Below are positions 36,714 through 50,359 of a stretch of DNA of 64,000 bases, in pieces. Origin of the DNA: Glossina fuscipes (Eukaryota; Arthropoda; Insecta; Diptera; Glossinidae); assembly GCF_014805625.2 (NCBI RefSeq), contig NW_023998464.1, positions 496,001 through 560,000 on the forward strand, in the 5' to 3' direction. Every line of letters begins with the position of its first letter. Position 1 is the stretch's first letter. The position numbers were made by a program, and so were the translations under genes. The notes under the pieces were generated by a model that had not been told where the DNA came from, searched no databases, and saw nothing but the letters and a program-made list of their open reading frames with translations.

Positions 36714-38500
36714 AACATTCTTAACGATAGTGTGGATGGATTCAGAAAAAAACGCCACGTTAATGTCGATGATGGCGATGGCGATTTTGATGCTGACGAT
36801 GATGATAACTATGGTTGTTAACAGACGTCGGCATTTGTTGTTCACGATGACGGTGATGACTCTTTATGGCTACGGTGCACACTTTTTATTACTTTATGCA
36901 TACACACCACGCAACAACAAGACTAATACACAAACGTACAGATACAATAATATAATATTTCTTAAGTTTGTTTCATTTATTATATATGTGTTTTGGTATG
37001 GATCGTCTACATGTGATTTGAAATAGTTCAGTTCACACACTACACTGCCTTAATGTTCTTTAGCTAACTTATTAACTACTTGTTTGTTTGCTTTAAACAA
37101 ATATATATATATATATATATTATACAACGTCTTACATATATATCTACCTGGAAAAGTTAGACAAAGTAACATAATTTTTTGAATTTTTTTTTTTTTTAAC
37201 TTAAAAGATACATTTAAGAACTCTTGATATATATTACATTGTACACTCATTAGGATCTCTTAGTTCTTAAAATGTATCGAATGTATGCAAAATTTGTCTT
37301 ATTGACATTTTTTATATCCACAAGATATCTTATCTTATTATCTCAAATTCCTAATAATTTTTAGTTAAGAAATAATTCATTTTCCCACTCCTACACAATA
37401 TTAGTAAAAGCCAACAAAGTATAGAAATATATTTTAATATTATACAATAATTAAGGAATTGATCTCATGGTTCCCAAACGACTAGAATTATGTACTTTCT
37501 TCAATTTTGCGCCAAGCAGTGCGAAAAGCATAGATCTATTCTTTAAATTTCTGATAAATGATCTGAGATGAGTGTGTGATCGTAAATTTGCCACTCGCTG
37601 TGCACTGCAGCCGTTCGGTCTGCCAATAACTTGTATCGATTTCTATTTATGCATAAGCAAAAAAGAAAAAAAAACAAAATTTTATTTATTTATTTTTTTT
37701 TTATTTCACAAAATTTGTTAGTTTAATAATGGAATTGCGTTTTCATAATATGCTTTTTAAAGAGGAAGCCATATAATAGATTTTTAAAAGAATTAATTGT
37801 TTTGTGAGAATTTTTTTTCTTTAAAATTTCGCGCCTTTCTCCCAAACGTTTCGAAAAAATCATTTAAGTTTAAAAAAACATCTTTCGAACAATTCGCACC
37901 ATAGACTAAGAGATCTCCTTAGCGAAAATTTGCAAACAAAGAGAGATAGGGCCACCTATATCTCATTCTAGTCGACCATTCGAAAGGCATGTCAGGAATT
38001 ACAACTGTATGATGAAGTTTTTGATGTTGATGTTACGTTTTTAGGTTTTACAAATGCAGTCAAAGGGGTGGATTCTAGCCAGATATCTTCGAACATGTTG
38101 AACATGTCACCCAATAATTGTGATCAATGCATTCCAAACTAATTGTAACAAATAACAGAAAATTTATGGTAATATAAACTTGTCTAAAACACATTTCGAA
38201 ACTTTAAATGCATTTTCCTCGAAATACGGATTTTCAAAACCCGCCAGCAGCACAGCACGGCTCTTATAACTTTTATTTTTTTCGATTAATTTTTTTATGG
38301 AAGTCGAAGATGAGAGGAGGGATATTCGATAAGTTGTTGTTATCAATTTAGCCAGAGAATAAATTCCAAGACTAAATTCTTAAAGCACTAGCATCAAAGG
38401 CTATCGGGTTTCTTGAGAACTCTACCGCACTTGAGTTGTTAGTCGAGACCCTTTGCCTACTCGGCCATTCAGACGGATTTCGATAAGTTAATTTAAAGCT
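34165..38500. other. microsatellite-rich noncoding stretch
   Basis: Tracts in order are (TG)n at 34742-34765, GAT-rich 35002-35030, (AAAT)n near 35144-35180, (ATC/ATT)n at 35735-35853, (TTTG/TTGC)n at 36005-36044, (ACTC)n at 36078-36121, TA at 36676-36705 and TA at 37101-37122. Open frames up to 120 codons over them are low-complexity translations (poly-Met/Ile, poly-His/Ser). No exon is supported. Confidence 0.7.
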
Positions 38501-38504
38501 TTTT

Positions 38505-38860
38505 TATTAAAAAAACAAGTAAAACCACTATAGCCACGGCCACGGCACACCATTTCGCCAGCCTACAGTTCTTCATGTAATAACTTTTAAAAATTAGGCT
38601 TTATAAGGGAAATGGTCGAAGAAGATCACAACCAATTCCAATAGTGTTCATCCTTGGGACAAAACATGTCCATCGAAATGACTTAAAATGCCGAACACAA
38701 AAAAAAAAAACAAGATGGACAGACGGACAGACAGGTTTAAAACGATGCAGAAAGTGATTCTGAATCGAACCATCTATTAAAAGATGATCTATCTCAAGTT
38801 CTTCTGGGTGTTGCACAAATTTAATGTAATCTTATACTATGACTGGTGTAGGATATAATG
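38505..38860 (-). repeat. mini-me-type repeat, copy G, full length
   Basis: It starts on the minus strand with ATATCCTACACCAGTCATAG and passes TTGTGCAACACCCAGAAGAA, the core GGTTCGATTCAGAATCACTT and a GTCY run (CTGTCTGTCCGTCTGTCC). It runs through TGTTTTGTCCCAAGGATGAA and CTTCTTCGACCATTTCCC to GGCCGTGGCTATAGTGG and TTTTACTTGTTTTT. At about 355 bp it is the longest copy and shares its tail with the copy at 58333. Confidence 0.75.
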
Positions 38861-38875
38861 TTTGCCTTTCTTCAG

Positions 38876-38945
38876 CTGACAAAGTTGGCATTTTCATTAA
38901 AATACTACCGGTTTTAGAAATGTTCCACGTATCTTTCCAGCTCAT
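38876..38945. repeat. segment shared with the coding relic at 28.34-28.40 kb
   Basis: GTTGGCATTTTCATTAAAAT and ACTACCGGTTTTAGAAATG align with CTTGGCAGCTTTCTAAAAAT and AATACCGGCTTTTTTTAGAA at about 28346-28391, at roughly 75% by eye. On the minus strand both encode similar short peptides (SKTGSILMKMP against KKAGIIFRKLP), which suggests a shared coding repeat. Confidence 0.35.
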
Positions 38946-39965
38946 GTACTCATATAAATCAAATCCTTTAGAATCATTTTTGCAGCAATTAACTTATTGA
39001 TCGCGAAGGCTCCTTGCTAGGATGGGAGCAGCGGTACCATTTCTGTTGTGATATCGTCGTCACCTATCAGTATTCTATTATATTTCTTTCGATCCCAAAA
39101 GAAATTTATTAATTCACTAATTTGATATTGGTGAATGTCGAATACACATTTCTTGCCCTTTACGTTCGCGATCGTTGATCTCTCAAATACTTCTGCAAGT
39201 GAATGAAGTTATTTCTTTCCTCTTGCTGTTTCTTCTTTGTTAATAATTCCTTTCATGTCCTTCAGTGATTGTAGTTTGAATTAAATTTTTACTTAATTGC
39301 AAATACAATACAGGTGGCAACTGTTGAAAAATTTGTAGTTTTAATATTGAACATTTGAAAAAAAAAAAACGAAACGAAACGAAAAAACGTTCAAAACTCA
39401 TTTTGCATACATATTCACCGCACCCACGTTCTGAACGTAAACAAACCGTAAAGCAATTAAATACAGAACGCCTTTTGTATTCTTACTTTTTGATGTTCAA
39501 ATCAAAACAACAAATAAATTCATTGGAAATTGTTGTGCTCCATGTAAGAACATCATCGAATTAGAAAGAAATAAAAAAAAAAAAACAAAGAAAGAAATTT
39601 CCAAAGTTTGTTTAGTATTATTTAAGAGAAATTATCTTGAAAAAAAAAAATATATTTTTTCTTTTATTTCAAAATTTAATTAATATGAAAATTAAATTGT
39701 AATCTATTCTTTTCGAACTTATAAACGCCCACCACCGTATTTTACATCAGAGACGGGGAAATAGCTTATAAGAAATTTTGGAAAAATTTCGGATCGAAAT
39801 GCCTGGAATCATCTTAACCCTTATGGTACATCTAGTAATATTTGGACAAATGAATCGAAAAATATCAGCTTGAGTCTAAAGTGACTTATGGTTTATGTAA
39901 ACAGCCTTGGAGTGAAGTAGTCCCATATATTACATGAAAAGTCGAGTAGATAAGAATAGCCCTAA
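38946..39965. other. noncoding stretch
   Basis: A-rich tracts lie near 39358 and 39571. The 69-codon frame at 39355-39564 begins in an A-run and has no motif. Confidence 0.55.
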
Positions 39966-39974
39966 TACCAAAAC

Positions 39975-40115
39975 TGTGCTCTCTGGTGCGGTGGAGCAGA
40001 CATAGTCGTAGCTTCAGTGGGCTGCCAGTCGTTAAAGGCATAACACACTTATCGATTGCTCACGCGCACCTGTTACGCTGCGGCCGTTCGCTATCTTTTT
40101 TCTCTCCGGTTTCTG
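39975..40115 (+). mobile_element. tRNA-derived SINE, copy 3 (body only)
   Basis: CAGTCGTTAAAGGCATAACA, then CACTTATCGATTGCTCACGC and GCGGCCGTTCGCTATC, ending in TTTTTTCTCTCC, follow the body of the copy at 60940 in the same orientation. The tRNA-like head is unrecognisable or missing. Confidence 0.5.
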
Positions 40116-40119
40116 AACA

Positions 40120-42525
40120 TCGCCACTGTTTGATTCGCATTTAAAAAAAAAAAAATCTTATTGCAATTTCTTTAGAAGACCAAAGAGTTGGCCAACTCTG
40201 GACGGCGCTGTCAGCGCCCTTTCTATGTTAAATGAATCACGCCTTACACATCAATGGAAAGAAAACAATTTTTACAGATTTACATTTTCATACAAATTCT
40301 CAGCAATTCCCATAAATTCGTTTATTCGTTAAACTACGTTTATGTATGGTCAAGGTTTTTAATTGTGTAAATCTGTACAGATATATGTATATATATCTAA
40401 AAAATTTCAATATCACATGATAATATACAAACTCGGAACATATGCACAATGATTAAATTATGTTTTTTTGAAGAATTCTTGTTTGTTCTCAATGGCTTGC
40501 TCACGACAGGATATCTCTATGGGAGATGGATGCTTTATAACATTATAGCATTTTTCCGTGTGAAATCTCTATATAGACTTCTATTCATTTTTTATTTATT
40601 TATTTTTTATTTTTTAATGTTTTTTTTTTTTAATTTTTTTTTTTGTTTTTTTTTTTTTACTTTTCAGTCACAACGCATATAATTGATAATTTTTTTTTAT
40701 TTTTAAGCAGCAACTACAAGTTTTTATTTTAGCTTTTAATGTCTTTTTTAATGATCATCGATTAAATTCTTTACATTTTGTTGATATCTTTCTTTCTGCT
40801 TTTTTGCATAAAATCTCAGCAGGTGTATTGTATCAGAGGTATGGATGAAATGGTGTTGAGTTTTATTTCGTTTTTCTTTCTTATTTTTTTTTATTTTTTT
40901 TTATTTTTTTGATCGGTGAATATGAGAATTATGCAAATTTATAATTACGTACATTAATATACAAAATTCCGAACATCATCATCAGTAAATTATTATTATT
41001 GTTGTTGTTGTTGTTGTTGTTGTTTTATGTATGATACGTGGTATTCATTTAATGGCAGGGATATAAAAGGACGATTAATCAAAACTTGGAACAAATTTCT
41101 CGATATCCACGGAGAAGGCATACATTTTTTGGAAAAAAATCACTCCTTTAAATCTTTGCTAGAAACACTGATGAAACATTCTATATATATATTCAAATAA
41201 AATACTATATGCCTTATATGTTTATTTATATCGATCGTTTGAAGTGCCTAGTAATGCTCGATAGACATCGAGATTTAAAATTGCTTTTTTTTGTTTTTTA
41301 GTTTACCGTGGGATTGTTCAGCTCTTTGCGGGGGGAATCGTATTTATATGGTTACACTCATTTTCATTACATAAAGCAGTTTCTGGCTATCTATCATCTT
41401 CGTCAAGCTATGATCGAATCAGAAGAAGAAGAATGGAGGAAATCATAGCATCGTTGTAATCCTTCTCATAAGTATTTATATGCAATAAAGGCCAGATAAC
41501 GTTTGCAGACTTAATCTAATGTAAGATCTACGACACATTTTAAAACTTTGCTAAATTGAGGAACGAATAACCTTTTGTAACGAAAAACTAGCAAAACATG
41601 TTATCGTTTTGATGGACATGATAGTCAACTTGGCATTAACTATCATTATATTCGTTCGCTATTTCCATTCTCGACATGCTAATAATGTATAGTTTGGAAA
41701 TGTATAGTTTGGTATGTAGATATCTTTATAGATTTCCTATGGGTGTTGCAAACTTCACGATAAAATTAGCATACCCTAATTGTTTGAAAGTAATTGTAAA
41801 AAAATAAACAAAATATTTCAATAACTTGCAAAGTACAGCATAGCATTAGGAAAGCTTTCAAAACAACAGATATGATATTAGATGTTTGCAAAAACTTTGA
41901 TCGCTTTCATCGATCATCGAATTCAACCCCTCCATTTCTTTATCATTTTTACCTACAGAAGTAGCTGATCAATATTTTTGCAAACACCTAATATTTATGT
42001 TATATATTATGACTGCTAATAGTAAAAAGTAGGCCAGAAAGACGTACACTATTACACTATTGGACGGATTGAATTTAAGCTTTCCTTTATGGAGTAGGCG
42101 TTGTCTGTGTTGGGGTAGTTATATTGATGGTATGCATGAAACGCTGAATATATGAAACGCTAAGAGAAAGATATTATGCGAGACCGTCACGGGTTTCCCT
42201 TCTTTCTCGCAACTTCGTAAGTAAATTAGTGTAATGCCTGTAATTGAATCAATTAGAAGCAAATATTTGCTATTGCTGCGAATGCTAGTCAATATTGATT
42301 TATAAAACCTAAAATAGGATATTTGACGTTAACGTTGTTAACTCATTTCTATGGCGGCATGTTAAGCTTAACAAAAACTATAATAAGAGGGCAGGGTTTC
42401 TCTTAAAACTCACTTGCTTGATTAATGTCAATGACAGCTGGAGCGTGTTGGTGTCGGCTTTGTTTTCGAAAAAATCGTCAGTAGCTATGTTTTTTATGGC
42501 GACTAATCACTCAAGTGATGTCCTG
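40120..42525. other. noncoding stretch with (ATT)(GTT)n and poly(T)
   Basis: T-rich tracts lie at 40620-40660 and 40880-40910, and ATT/GTT repeats at 40989-41024. A mini-me-like trace (GGGTGTTGCAAACTTCACG) lies near 41740-41760 on the minus strand. The stretch at about 41880-41995 recurs near 51560-51650. Confidence 0.5.
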
Positions 42526-42529
42526 TATA

Positions 42530-42715
42530 CGTGTGACAGGGTAGCAACCCGAGAGAAGTGACAAAAGGGAAGTGATGGTCGCAGCCTAATGGATTATGCT
42601 CTGTAGCTACAATCAAGGGTATTATAACATACTGACGTTTGAATCCACGAACAGTGACTTGGTAGGCACGACTCTTAACTACTGCACTATACGGTGTGAA
42701 TAAATATATTACTCC
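42530..42715 (-). mobile_element. tRNA-derived SINE, copy 4 (best tRNA-like head)
   Basis: On the minus strand TATAGTGCAGTAGTTAAGAG resembles an A box. After about 24 bases GTTCGTGGATTCAAACGTC gives a B box, a near-normal tRNA interval. The body continues with ACCCTTGATTGTAGCTACAG and GGCTGCGACCATCACTTCCC, ending near GTCACTTCTCTCGG. The 105-codon minus-strand frame at 42503-42820 overlaps this element and is not a gene. Confidence 0.65.
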
Positions 42716-42719
42716 ACTA

Positions 42720-44270
42720 TCCGTGAGCCGAATTTGTAGAAGACTCCGACAAAACACTTCCAAGGGATCGTAAGTTATGAAGCAAGTTGAAATATTCCGC
42801 CTTTTTCGAGCTGGCTTCACAATTTTCTGTGTATTGCGGGTGCATTTGAAAGCATTAAAAATGAAAAGGATATGACAATTGATAGCGATTCTAGGGCGAT
42901 GTGAGAACTAGATCGAGAATCAAGGATATGTGAAAAAGGTTCAAAAGTAGGATATTCAGACTCATAAAAAAGCTATACTTTTTTATTCATGTACTCAGAC
43001 ACACACACACATATATATACATACACACGTGTGCGTATTTATATTTCACTTTTACTGACAAACGCAAACGTAGGCGATGATGAATGCTACAACCAACTTG
43101 ACGTTTATTGTGATCGTACAAAGCAAATAAATAATCAAACAAACAAGCGAACAACAGCAACAATAATAACAACAACAACAACAACAACAACAGGAACGAT
43201 AAAAATTTAAATAAATATTAACTACTAGCAGACACGCAAGTTTTCCATTACAATCATATAATGGACATGACTACAAACCGATTTTGGGTGAATAAATTCG
43301 TGCGATTTGAAGATCGCTATAACGAAACAAAACAAAAAGTTCTCGCGGCTGTAAGTTCAATAATTTGAATTTAAGCTTGGAGTTGGAGTAGGGGTTGACT
43401 GTTCGCTTTAGTTGATTTATTTATTGTGGTTCGAATGATCAATTAAATGTAAGAATTTTTATCTTCCTTGTTCTGGTTTTGTTTTTTTTTTTTTTTTTGT
43501 TTATTTTTCTAATAAAAGGAAATATAGAAAATTGTGCTAACAAAAAGAAAAAAAATTAATAGCGAATTTATAATTGAATCTCTACCTACTTTTTTTCACT
43601 AAAAAAAAAAAAAAAAAAAAAAAAAATTTTTTCCATTTAACCTGTTTAACGACATTCCGTAACAAAATGTATGTGTATATAATTTATAGAGAAAGATACA
43701 ATAACAACAACGACAGTCATAAAAATTTTCTTATATATACATCTTTACGTATGAGTACGTTTGCTTGTATTTATGTATGCATATTTTACCTACACACAGA
43801 TGGAGCATTCATTGCATCCAGCATTGACCAACAACTGATGATGACGCGCACATTATTAAAGCTTTAGTGGTCGTTGTTATTGCTGATGACGCTTTTGTTG
43901 TTATTATCGTTGTTATCGTCGTCAACATATGGTTGTTGTAAATTACTTAAGTGTACCTTTAAATATTCAACATTAAGAGGACGAAGAAGAAAATGAAGTT
44001 GGGAAAAAAAAGGTGGTTTGGCATGCTGTGACTAAAAAGTTGCTATAAATGTTGTGCGCATCACTGTGCTTAGTGATGGCATTGCTGTCTGTAAATATTT
44101 TACAGTACAGGCTTGGCTCTTGATTATCATTATCCTATCCTACTCTACTAACATCGTCATCATGATCATCAAATGTTCAACATCTTATTTTTGTTACACT
44201 ATAACAAGTGTCTTAGTTTTCTACTTTCAGGCTCAGCATGAAACACTACATTCATCAATATAAACAAATA

Positions 44271-44301
<31 letters not shown>

Positions 44302-47300
44302 TTTTTTATTTTTTTTTTTTATTTTTAAATTTTTTATAAATATTTCACAAATAATCTCTTTTCATCTCATTTCAATTTATTAATAATTGATTTGTTTTCT
44401 TTTCGTCTCCTTTTTTTTTTTTTTGCATAAAATTTTTTTTTCGCAATTTTTTTCATTCTTTTTTGTTTTTTTGCTTTTACTGTCATTGTCTCATGACGAT
44501 CTAGTTCATCTTATAATAGTGACTATGCCGTGTCTGGTATGTTAGCATGTTTACACATACGCACACAGTTCTGTTATTGTTGTTCTTTTCGTCGTTTTAA
44601 TTTTTTATTATTTTTTTTATTTTATTATTTATTTATTTTTGTTTTTTCTTTATTATATAAAAGTGAATGCTCTGAAGGATGTTGACTTTTGTATTGTGTA
44701 AAGAGTATATACATGCATATGTATATATATATATATAAATATATATATATATATCTGTTGTAAACAGCTCTTTCATATTCCGTCACTTGTTGCTTTTGAT
44801 ATGTGTTTACTATTATTGCATATGTTGTAAACCACTATGCAAATATTCTTTCACTGCTTCACTTAGTTCCTATTAAATATTAAACACTATTGCGGCTATC
44901 AAAGAAAAGAAATGCTTATAAAACAATTTATATTTCATAAAGCATGCGTTTTTTTTTTTTTTTTGTTTTTTGCTTTTATATTATGTAAAATAAGGAAATA
45001 CATAGGAAACATTACTTGTCTCTGGGCATTTAGTAAAATATTTAGTGAGCTATATATCCTTTGCAGTTTAAATCACTTTTTGATATGTGCTTATATATGA
45101 ACGACATTACGTATAAGTAACGCTTTAACGGAACACAAATGCGTGTACGAGTCATTGAATGAGGCTGAACCGTTTAAACAATGTATAATTGAACTATTAC
45201 TAAACTACTACACTACCAAACTATGTACACGTGAAGTCAAAGGTCTTTGTTTACACTTCTCCGTAGCATGCAGGGTTTTCGTATGATTTTCAAATATCAA
45301 CCTTATTAATATATCTTCTTCATCCACGGAACTTAACACTTCCAAGCGGAGCTGGATAAATTTTTTGATAGTTTTAAACGAAAGTATCGCATTTTTGTGA
45401 TATAAATAAATTATAACAATAGTAATAATAACATAGGGAAGATAGGGGAGATTATCATTCATTCTGCGCTAATAAAACGCACGGCAAGCGTATATATTGC
45501 TAGCACGTTTTTTCGGTCATTCATCTGATCTAAAGTGTATTGAAGACATGATTTCGATAGGCGAAGAAACGTAAAGCGATTGATTTTTCCCCAGCCATCC
45601 AGTTCTCTCTATCATCCGTTTATAGCAACTCTCAGGTCATGTTAGCTTAAAGGGGTAGGTTTAAGCGATGACACTAACATACCTTGCAAATCACTTTTTT
45701 TTATCATCAAAGATGGCCTACGAAATATGAAATATAAAAAACCATTCCGGAAAAGTTTTACAAGGGATCCCATTCTCTATGTAGTTCAAAAATGCTTTGT
45801 TTTCAAATAAAGCCACCACTTGAGACTATTTGTTATTTCAGTCGCGTTTTTTTGTTTTTTTAAAACTATGCTATCTGCATTGCCTTGAAATGTGCATTGA
45901 TTGACCTTAAAGTGTTTTTTAATCGATTTTGCAAGATGACGGGAGAGAATTTGAGTTAAAGACAACAATATTTAAGGAATTTTTTTTTATTTCTTCACAA
46001 ACATTTGGTGATAATAGTGGGCGTTCTTCGTGGAAGCTCGACATGAGCTCAATGTGCAGAATAAAACATAGTCTGTCTTTGGAACCTTTAAATCGATGAA
46101 TGAATGTAATGTTTTGCAATTTTTGTGAATTGATGAAATACTCAATAGTTAATGCATTCCCCCTTGAGAAAGAAAGTTTCATAAAATTTAATAAAGACTA
46201 TGTTACCAAGTTATCTAAGTTAGATTGAGAGAGATACAATTGCGATTCCAACATTAGAATCATCTGGATCTAACTTAATCACTGAACGGAGATTATTGAT
46301 GCGTATGGTAAGCAGAAAGGATCCTTGAGAGAGAAGCCCGACCATCACGGGGAATAGATCAGAGGTGATGGAGCTAAACAAAACCCCTAAACTAGGTAGA
46401 TAAGGGCTTATTTAGTTCAATAAGTATAAAGCGAAGCCAGTAGCCCTTTTTAAGAAAACAGGGGGTGGATTTAGAAGATCCGGTCACTGCTTAAATTATG
46501 AACAGTTTTATTCGCTATTAAGGACATCTTATAAGAAAAGTACATTTTAAACTTTGAATTTTGATGATTTCATGACAATAATTAGCAGCAGGTGACAATA
46601 GCGTAGGCCTAACATTGCAATGTTTCAGCGAATAAATAGCACAATGTAAGCGCAATGTAGAGCCAGTAGCTTACCACAAGGTAACATAATTGCAAAATTA
46701 ATATACAAATATACAAACGTTTAAAGACTCGCAGCTTTTCAGCAACGATTTGATGACCTTTTTAACTTGAGCTTCGAATTTTCGCAGACGATTGCCTCTA
46801 GTAAATGAAAATATCAAGTTTTAATTACACTCTGAGTGCATTGCATGAAAAAAACTCGCTGAGTTTATGAGAATGTTTTTAAAATTTATTGCACAAAATC
46901 ATAATGTTTTAATTTTGAAAAGTTGTGTCACTTTCATAATCGTTGAAAAAGCCATTTAAATATAAAAATATCAAACAATTCGGTTTTTGTTTTTTTTTTT
47001 TTTCGGTTACTGTTCAAGCACAACAAACTTGTCAATCAACCTTTTCAAAATAACGTATCACGTTTGTCAGATTAGTGGTTTTATGTTTGAGGTGATATTA
47101 AAAAAAAATAAATAAATAAATAAATAAATAAATAAAAATAAAAACAAACACAAACAAAGAAAAAGAAAAAAAAAAAATAACATCGAAACACAAATTCAAA
47201 AGAAAACGTAAAATGTGCACAAACGCATATATCAATAGTCTTATAAATAGACAAGAATTACAGGCATATGCAAGAATGATTTTTTGTTTTAGCTTTTCGT

Positions 47301-48536
47301 AAATTTTGCCTTCAAAGTTCATCAAATATGAGAAGACAAGTTTTCAACATGTATCTATATATGTATATATATTAGCTGTATAACGTACAACGTAAGAATA
47401 TAATAAAGTCTGGCATGTGGTTGAAAACTGGAAATTACTGTTATGATTAAGTTTGTTGGTGCATTTGAAAACAAAACAGCAATAATATTAATAACAACAA
47501 CAAATTGCAAAAGAAGCACGAGATAAGATGAAGACAACAGTATCAAACAAAAAAAAAAAAAAGAAAAAGCCTTTTTGAAGGATAACAACCTTTTAAGAAC
47601 AGGTGGTGGTATTTGGTTGGTTGGCCACTTGATTGCTTATTTGAAGCGATTATGAATAATTATCTAACAGCAATCACCACAGTACGTGTGTGTATATATT
47701 AATGTTATTAAAGCATATATGTAAATTTGTGCTTAGGTGTGTAATTGCTTGCGTATATGTAAATGCGTAAAGCTTTGCAAACGCGCAACATTGAACATTT
47801 GATTAAAGTGAATGCTAAGCAACAAAAATATTTCTATGAACAACAAACGAGCTCACTTTATATATATATATATATAAATAAATTACTACAAACAAAAATT
47901 AAATTTATACACCTTCATATACGTGCGTATGTATATTTATACATTTACATTCATACGCATAACATATGTTTGTGTGTTGTTTATGTTGTATATATTCCGT
48001 AGTGTTACAACTAAACATGTAGACTTTGAGACTCTTGTTATGCCTGTTATTTCTTCATGCTTGCTAGTCATCACAATTGTACGCAGTTGCGTTCATGCTT
48101 GCTTCTGTATGCTTTGGATTTATTTGTGTTTATGTGTTTATATGTTTATTTACAATAACTTGTTTAAGCTCCAGGCCTTCCTTATTATTATGTCGCTCTA
48201 CTGCTAACTTCTACTATATTACTATTACTATTACTATTTCTATATACTATTGCTTGTGATCTTCTGTGCTTAGTGCACAGTTTTGTAACAAACTAAACAC
48301 GAGCAAAAGTATGAAAGCACATTTATACAAACATATACAATATATAACACAAGTTTGCTGCTTATACAAATGTAAGGTGCACGCGCGCTATCGAGGCCTA
48401 ATTTGCATGGAAATGTGATAGGCAGAGATATAAAAATAGCAACAACAACAACAACAACAACAGCAGCAGCAGCAGCAACAACAAATATATTAAATAAAAT
48501 AAAAAGGAAAAAAAAAAGAAACTCTACAGTCAATCG

Positions 48537-48569
<33 letters not shown>

Positions 48570-50155
48570 GAAAATGTATACCACACATTTATTCTCCGCT
48601 CGTTTTCGTTGATATTGTCGCTGCCGTTGTCGTCGTTGTTGTCGCTGTTTGTTTTTGTTGTTTGCGAGCAACTTCTCTACTGCTATTAACATAAAGTCGT
48701 ATTCATCGCAAACAAACAGACATACTAGAGTTATTTAAATTTATTAAAACATTTCTGATATTGTAGAGAGAAGAAGAAGCTGCGCCGTAATGTTTGTTGC
48801 AGTAGCAGCAGCAGCAACAGCAGCAGCAGCAACAACATTAATAAGAGTAAAAAAAAGAATTACAAATAAAAATTTAAATATTTAAAAGATTTGTGAGTGA
48901 AAATACCACTCTTATATGCGTAAGCCTAGTTTAAGCCTGCGAGCTGGCAATTGCTTGCAAATACGTATGTATGTATGTATGTATGTATGTCGATGTAATG
49001 GTTTTTTTCGTTGCAGCGATGATGCCTGCTGCCTTGTACGTTTTGCTAATGACCGGTAGCTGAAAAGCATCTGCAAATTATTGCGCACCTTGTTATCGCA
49101 TCTGGCCGATCAAACGTAGATAAAAATGTTGTCTTCCCCTTCTCCTTCTTAACGTATTGTTTTTTATGCGATTATAAAATCACTTATTTTCATAAATTCT
49201 TCAACTTAATTTTTTCTTACATATTTTTTTTCCCATGTGTGCAGATACAACTTTGATTATGTCGTCTTGCTTGTTTACATTTAAAAAAAAAATTTTTTTT
49301 AAACACTTATTTAAATTTCGTTAAATATATGCTTTACTTAGTACATCGCCATGACCTGTGTAATAAGCTGCGATAAGATTTTCTGCAAGGTTGTTCAGTT
49401 CACATGATTAGACAAACGCTTAAATTAGTAGTGAATATTTGATATTCGTGAACATTCAATTCATTCTAACCGGGAGTTCATTTCACGTATTTAAGAATAA
49501 GAAGCTCATGTAAGCATGATTGCGCTGCTTAGTCTGTTGGTTTACTTGAATTTCTAAAATCGAAAATATGAAAAAAAAACATCACAACGAGCTTTGATTG
49601 ACTTCCATGGATTGCAAAAATTCTAAATTTCGGTCATGACATGCCCACTATAAGGGAAATGCTATTGCTCCCCATTTCTAGACAAATACTATTTTATTCG
49701 TATTCGTTATGCAACATTTGATCGCGTTACCATAGATAGATCTGAAGAATAATATATAAAAGAATACAGAAACTCTTAGGTCCTAAGTAGCTATCGCCAG
49801 ATCGAATAGGCATCACTTGCCCAGTAATCTATGCCTGCAATTTTTCAAATTTTAAACAAACTTCTCGAAATAATATGGAACGTGTAGCATATCTATATGC
49901 AAAAATTCGCAACAAATCTTTATCAAGCCTTTAAAAGATCGGTACAAAAATAGTTCCAATCAATTAATTGACATGCCTACAAATAAGAAGAGGCTTTTAG
50001 ATTTTTATTTTCATCTGTTTAATAAATATGGACACTGGACATATATGATTTCAGAAACGCAAGTATATTGACTTACACATTAATACCTTAAAAATCTTGT
50101 TTCCCTCTTTAACATAATCAATGACTCAGAGGATATTCGATGTAGATGCAATACA
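42720..50155. other. long microsatellite-rich noncoding stretch
   Basis: No exon is supported. Tracts include (AAC)n at 43166-43192, A26 at 43601-43626, TA at 44277-44300 and 44720-44756, (AAAT)n at 47107-47140, TA at 47860-47876, (CAA/CAG)n at 48438-48483, TA at 48538-48567, (CAG/CAA)n at 48800-48837 and (TATG)n at 48965-48990. A possible further SINE trace lies at about 45460-45620, too decayed to call. The open frames are repeat translations or motif-free. Confidence 0.65.
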
Positions 50156-50159
50156 TTGA

Positions 50160-50355
50160 TGATTAGTGAGAAGAAAGAGATAGAGAGCGGCCGGATCCTA
50201 GTGGATGTCGACCAAACCGGTAAGTGTTGTTTGCGGGTTTACCGATCGAGTATTCACTATAACTAGGAGAAAGTGTATTCTATCCCGCTGAGATTTGCAC
50301 CCGTGAACACTGACTTGATAATCGCGATCCCTATATATTCCCGGTTACTCACTAA
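50160..50355 (-). mobile_element. tRNA-derived SINE, copy 5, near full length
   Basis: The minus strand reads GAGTAACCGGGAATATATAG, then GATTATCAAGTCAGTGTTCA and CGGGTGCAAATCTCAGCGGG (B box). The body AATACACTTTCTCCTAG, TACTCGATCGGTAAACCCGC and GGTCGACATCCACTAGGATC ends in GGCCGCTCTCTATCTCTTTC. With about 190 bases of head, body and tail it defines the element length. Confidence 0.65.
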
Positions 50356-50359
50356 TTAG

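Noticed and set aside
36664..37026. 120-codon plus-strand open frame
   Set aside because: It begins in a TA tract and continues through ATG/GAT-rich repeat sequence, with no domain or splice context.
42503..42820. 105-codon minus-strand open frame
   Set aside because: It overlaps SINE copy 4 and reads through its tRNA-like head.
46275..46400. Further SINE copy
   Set aside because: GAGAGAAGCCCGACCATCACGG resembles the tail of the family but no head or body block could be aligned.
48438..48837. CAG/CAA (opa-like) tracts as polyglutamine exons
   Set aside because: The reading frame is closed by stops close to each tract, and no splice sites or other coding sequence flank them.
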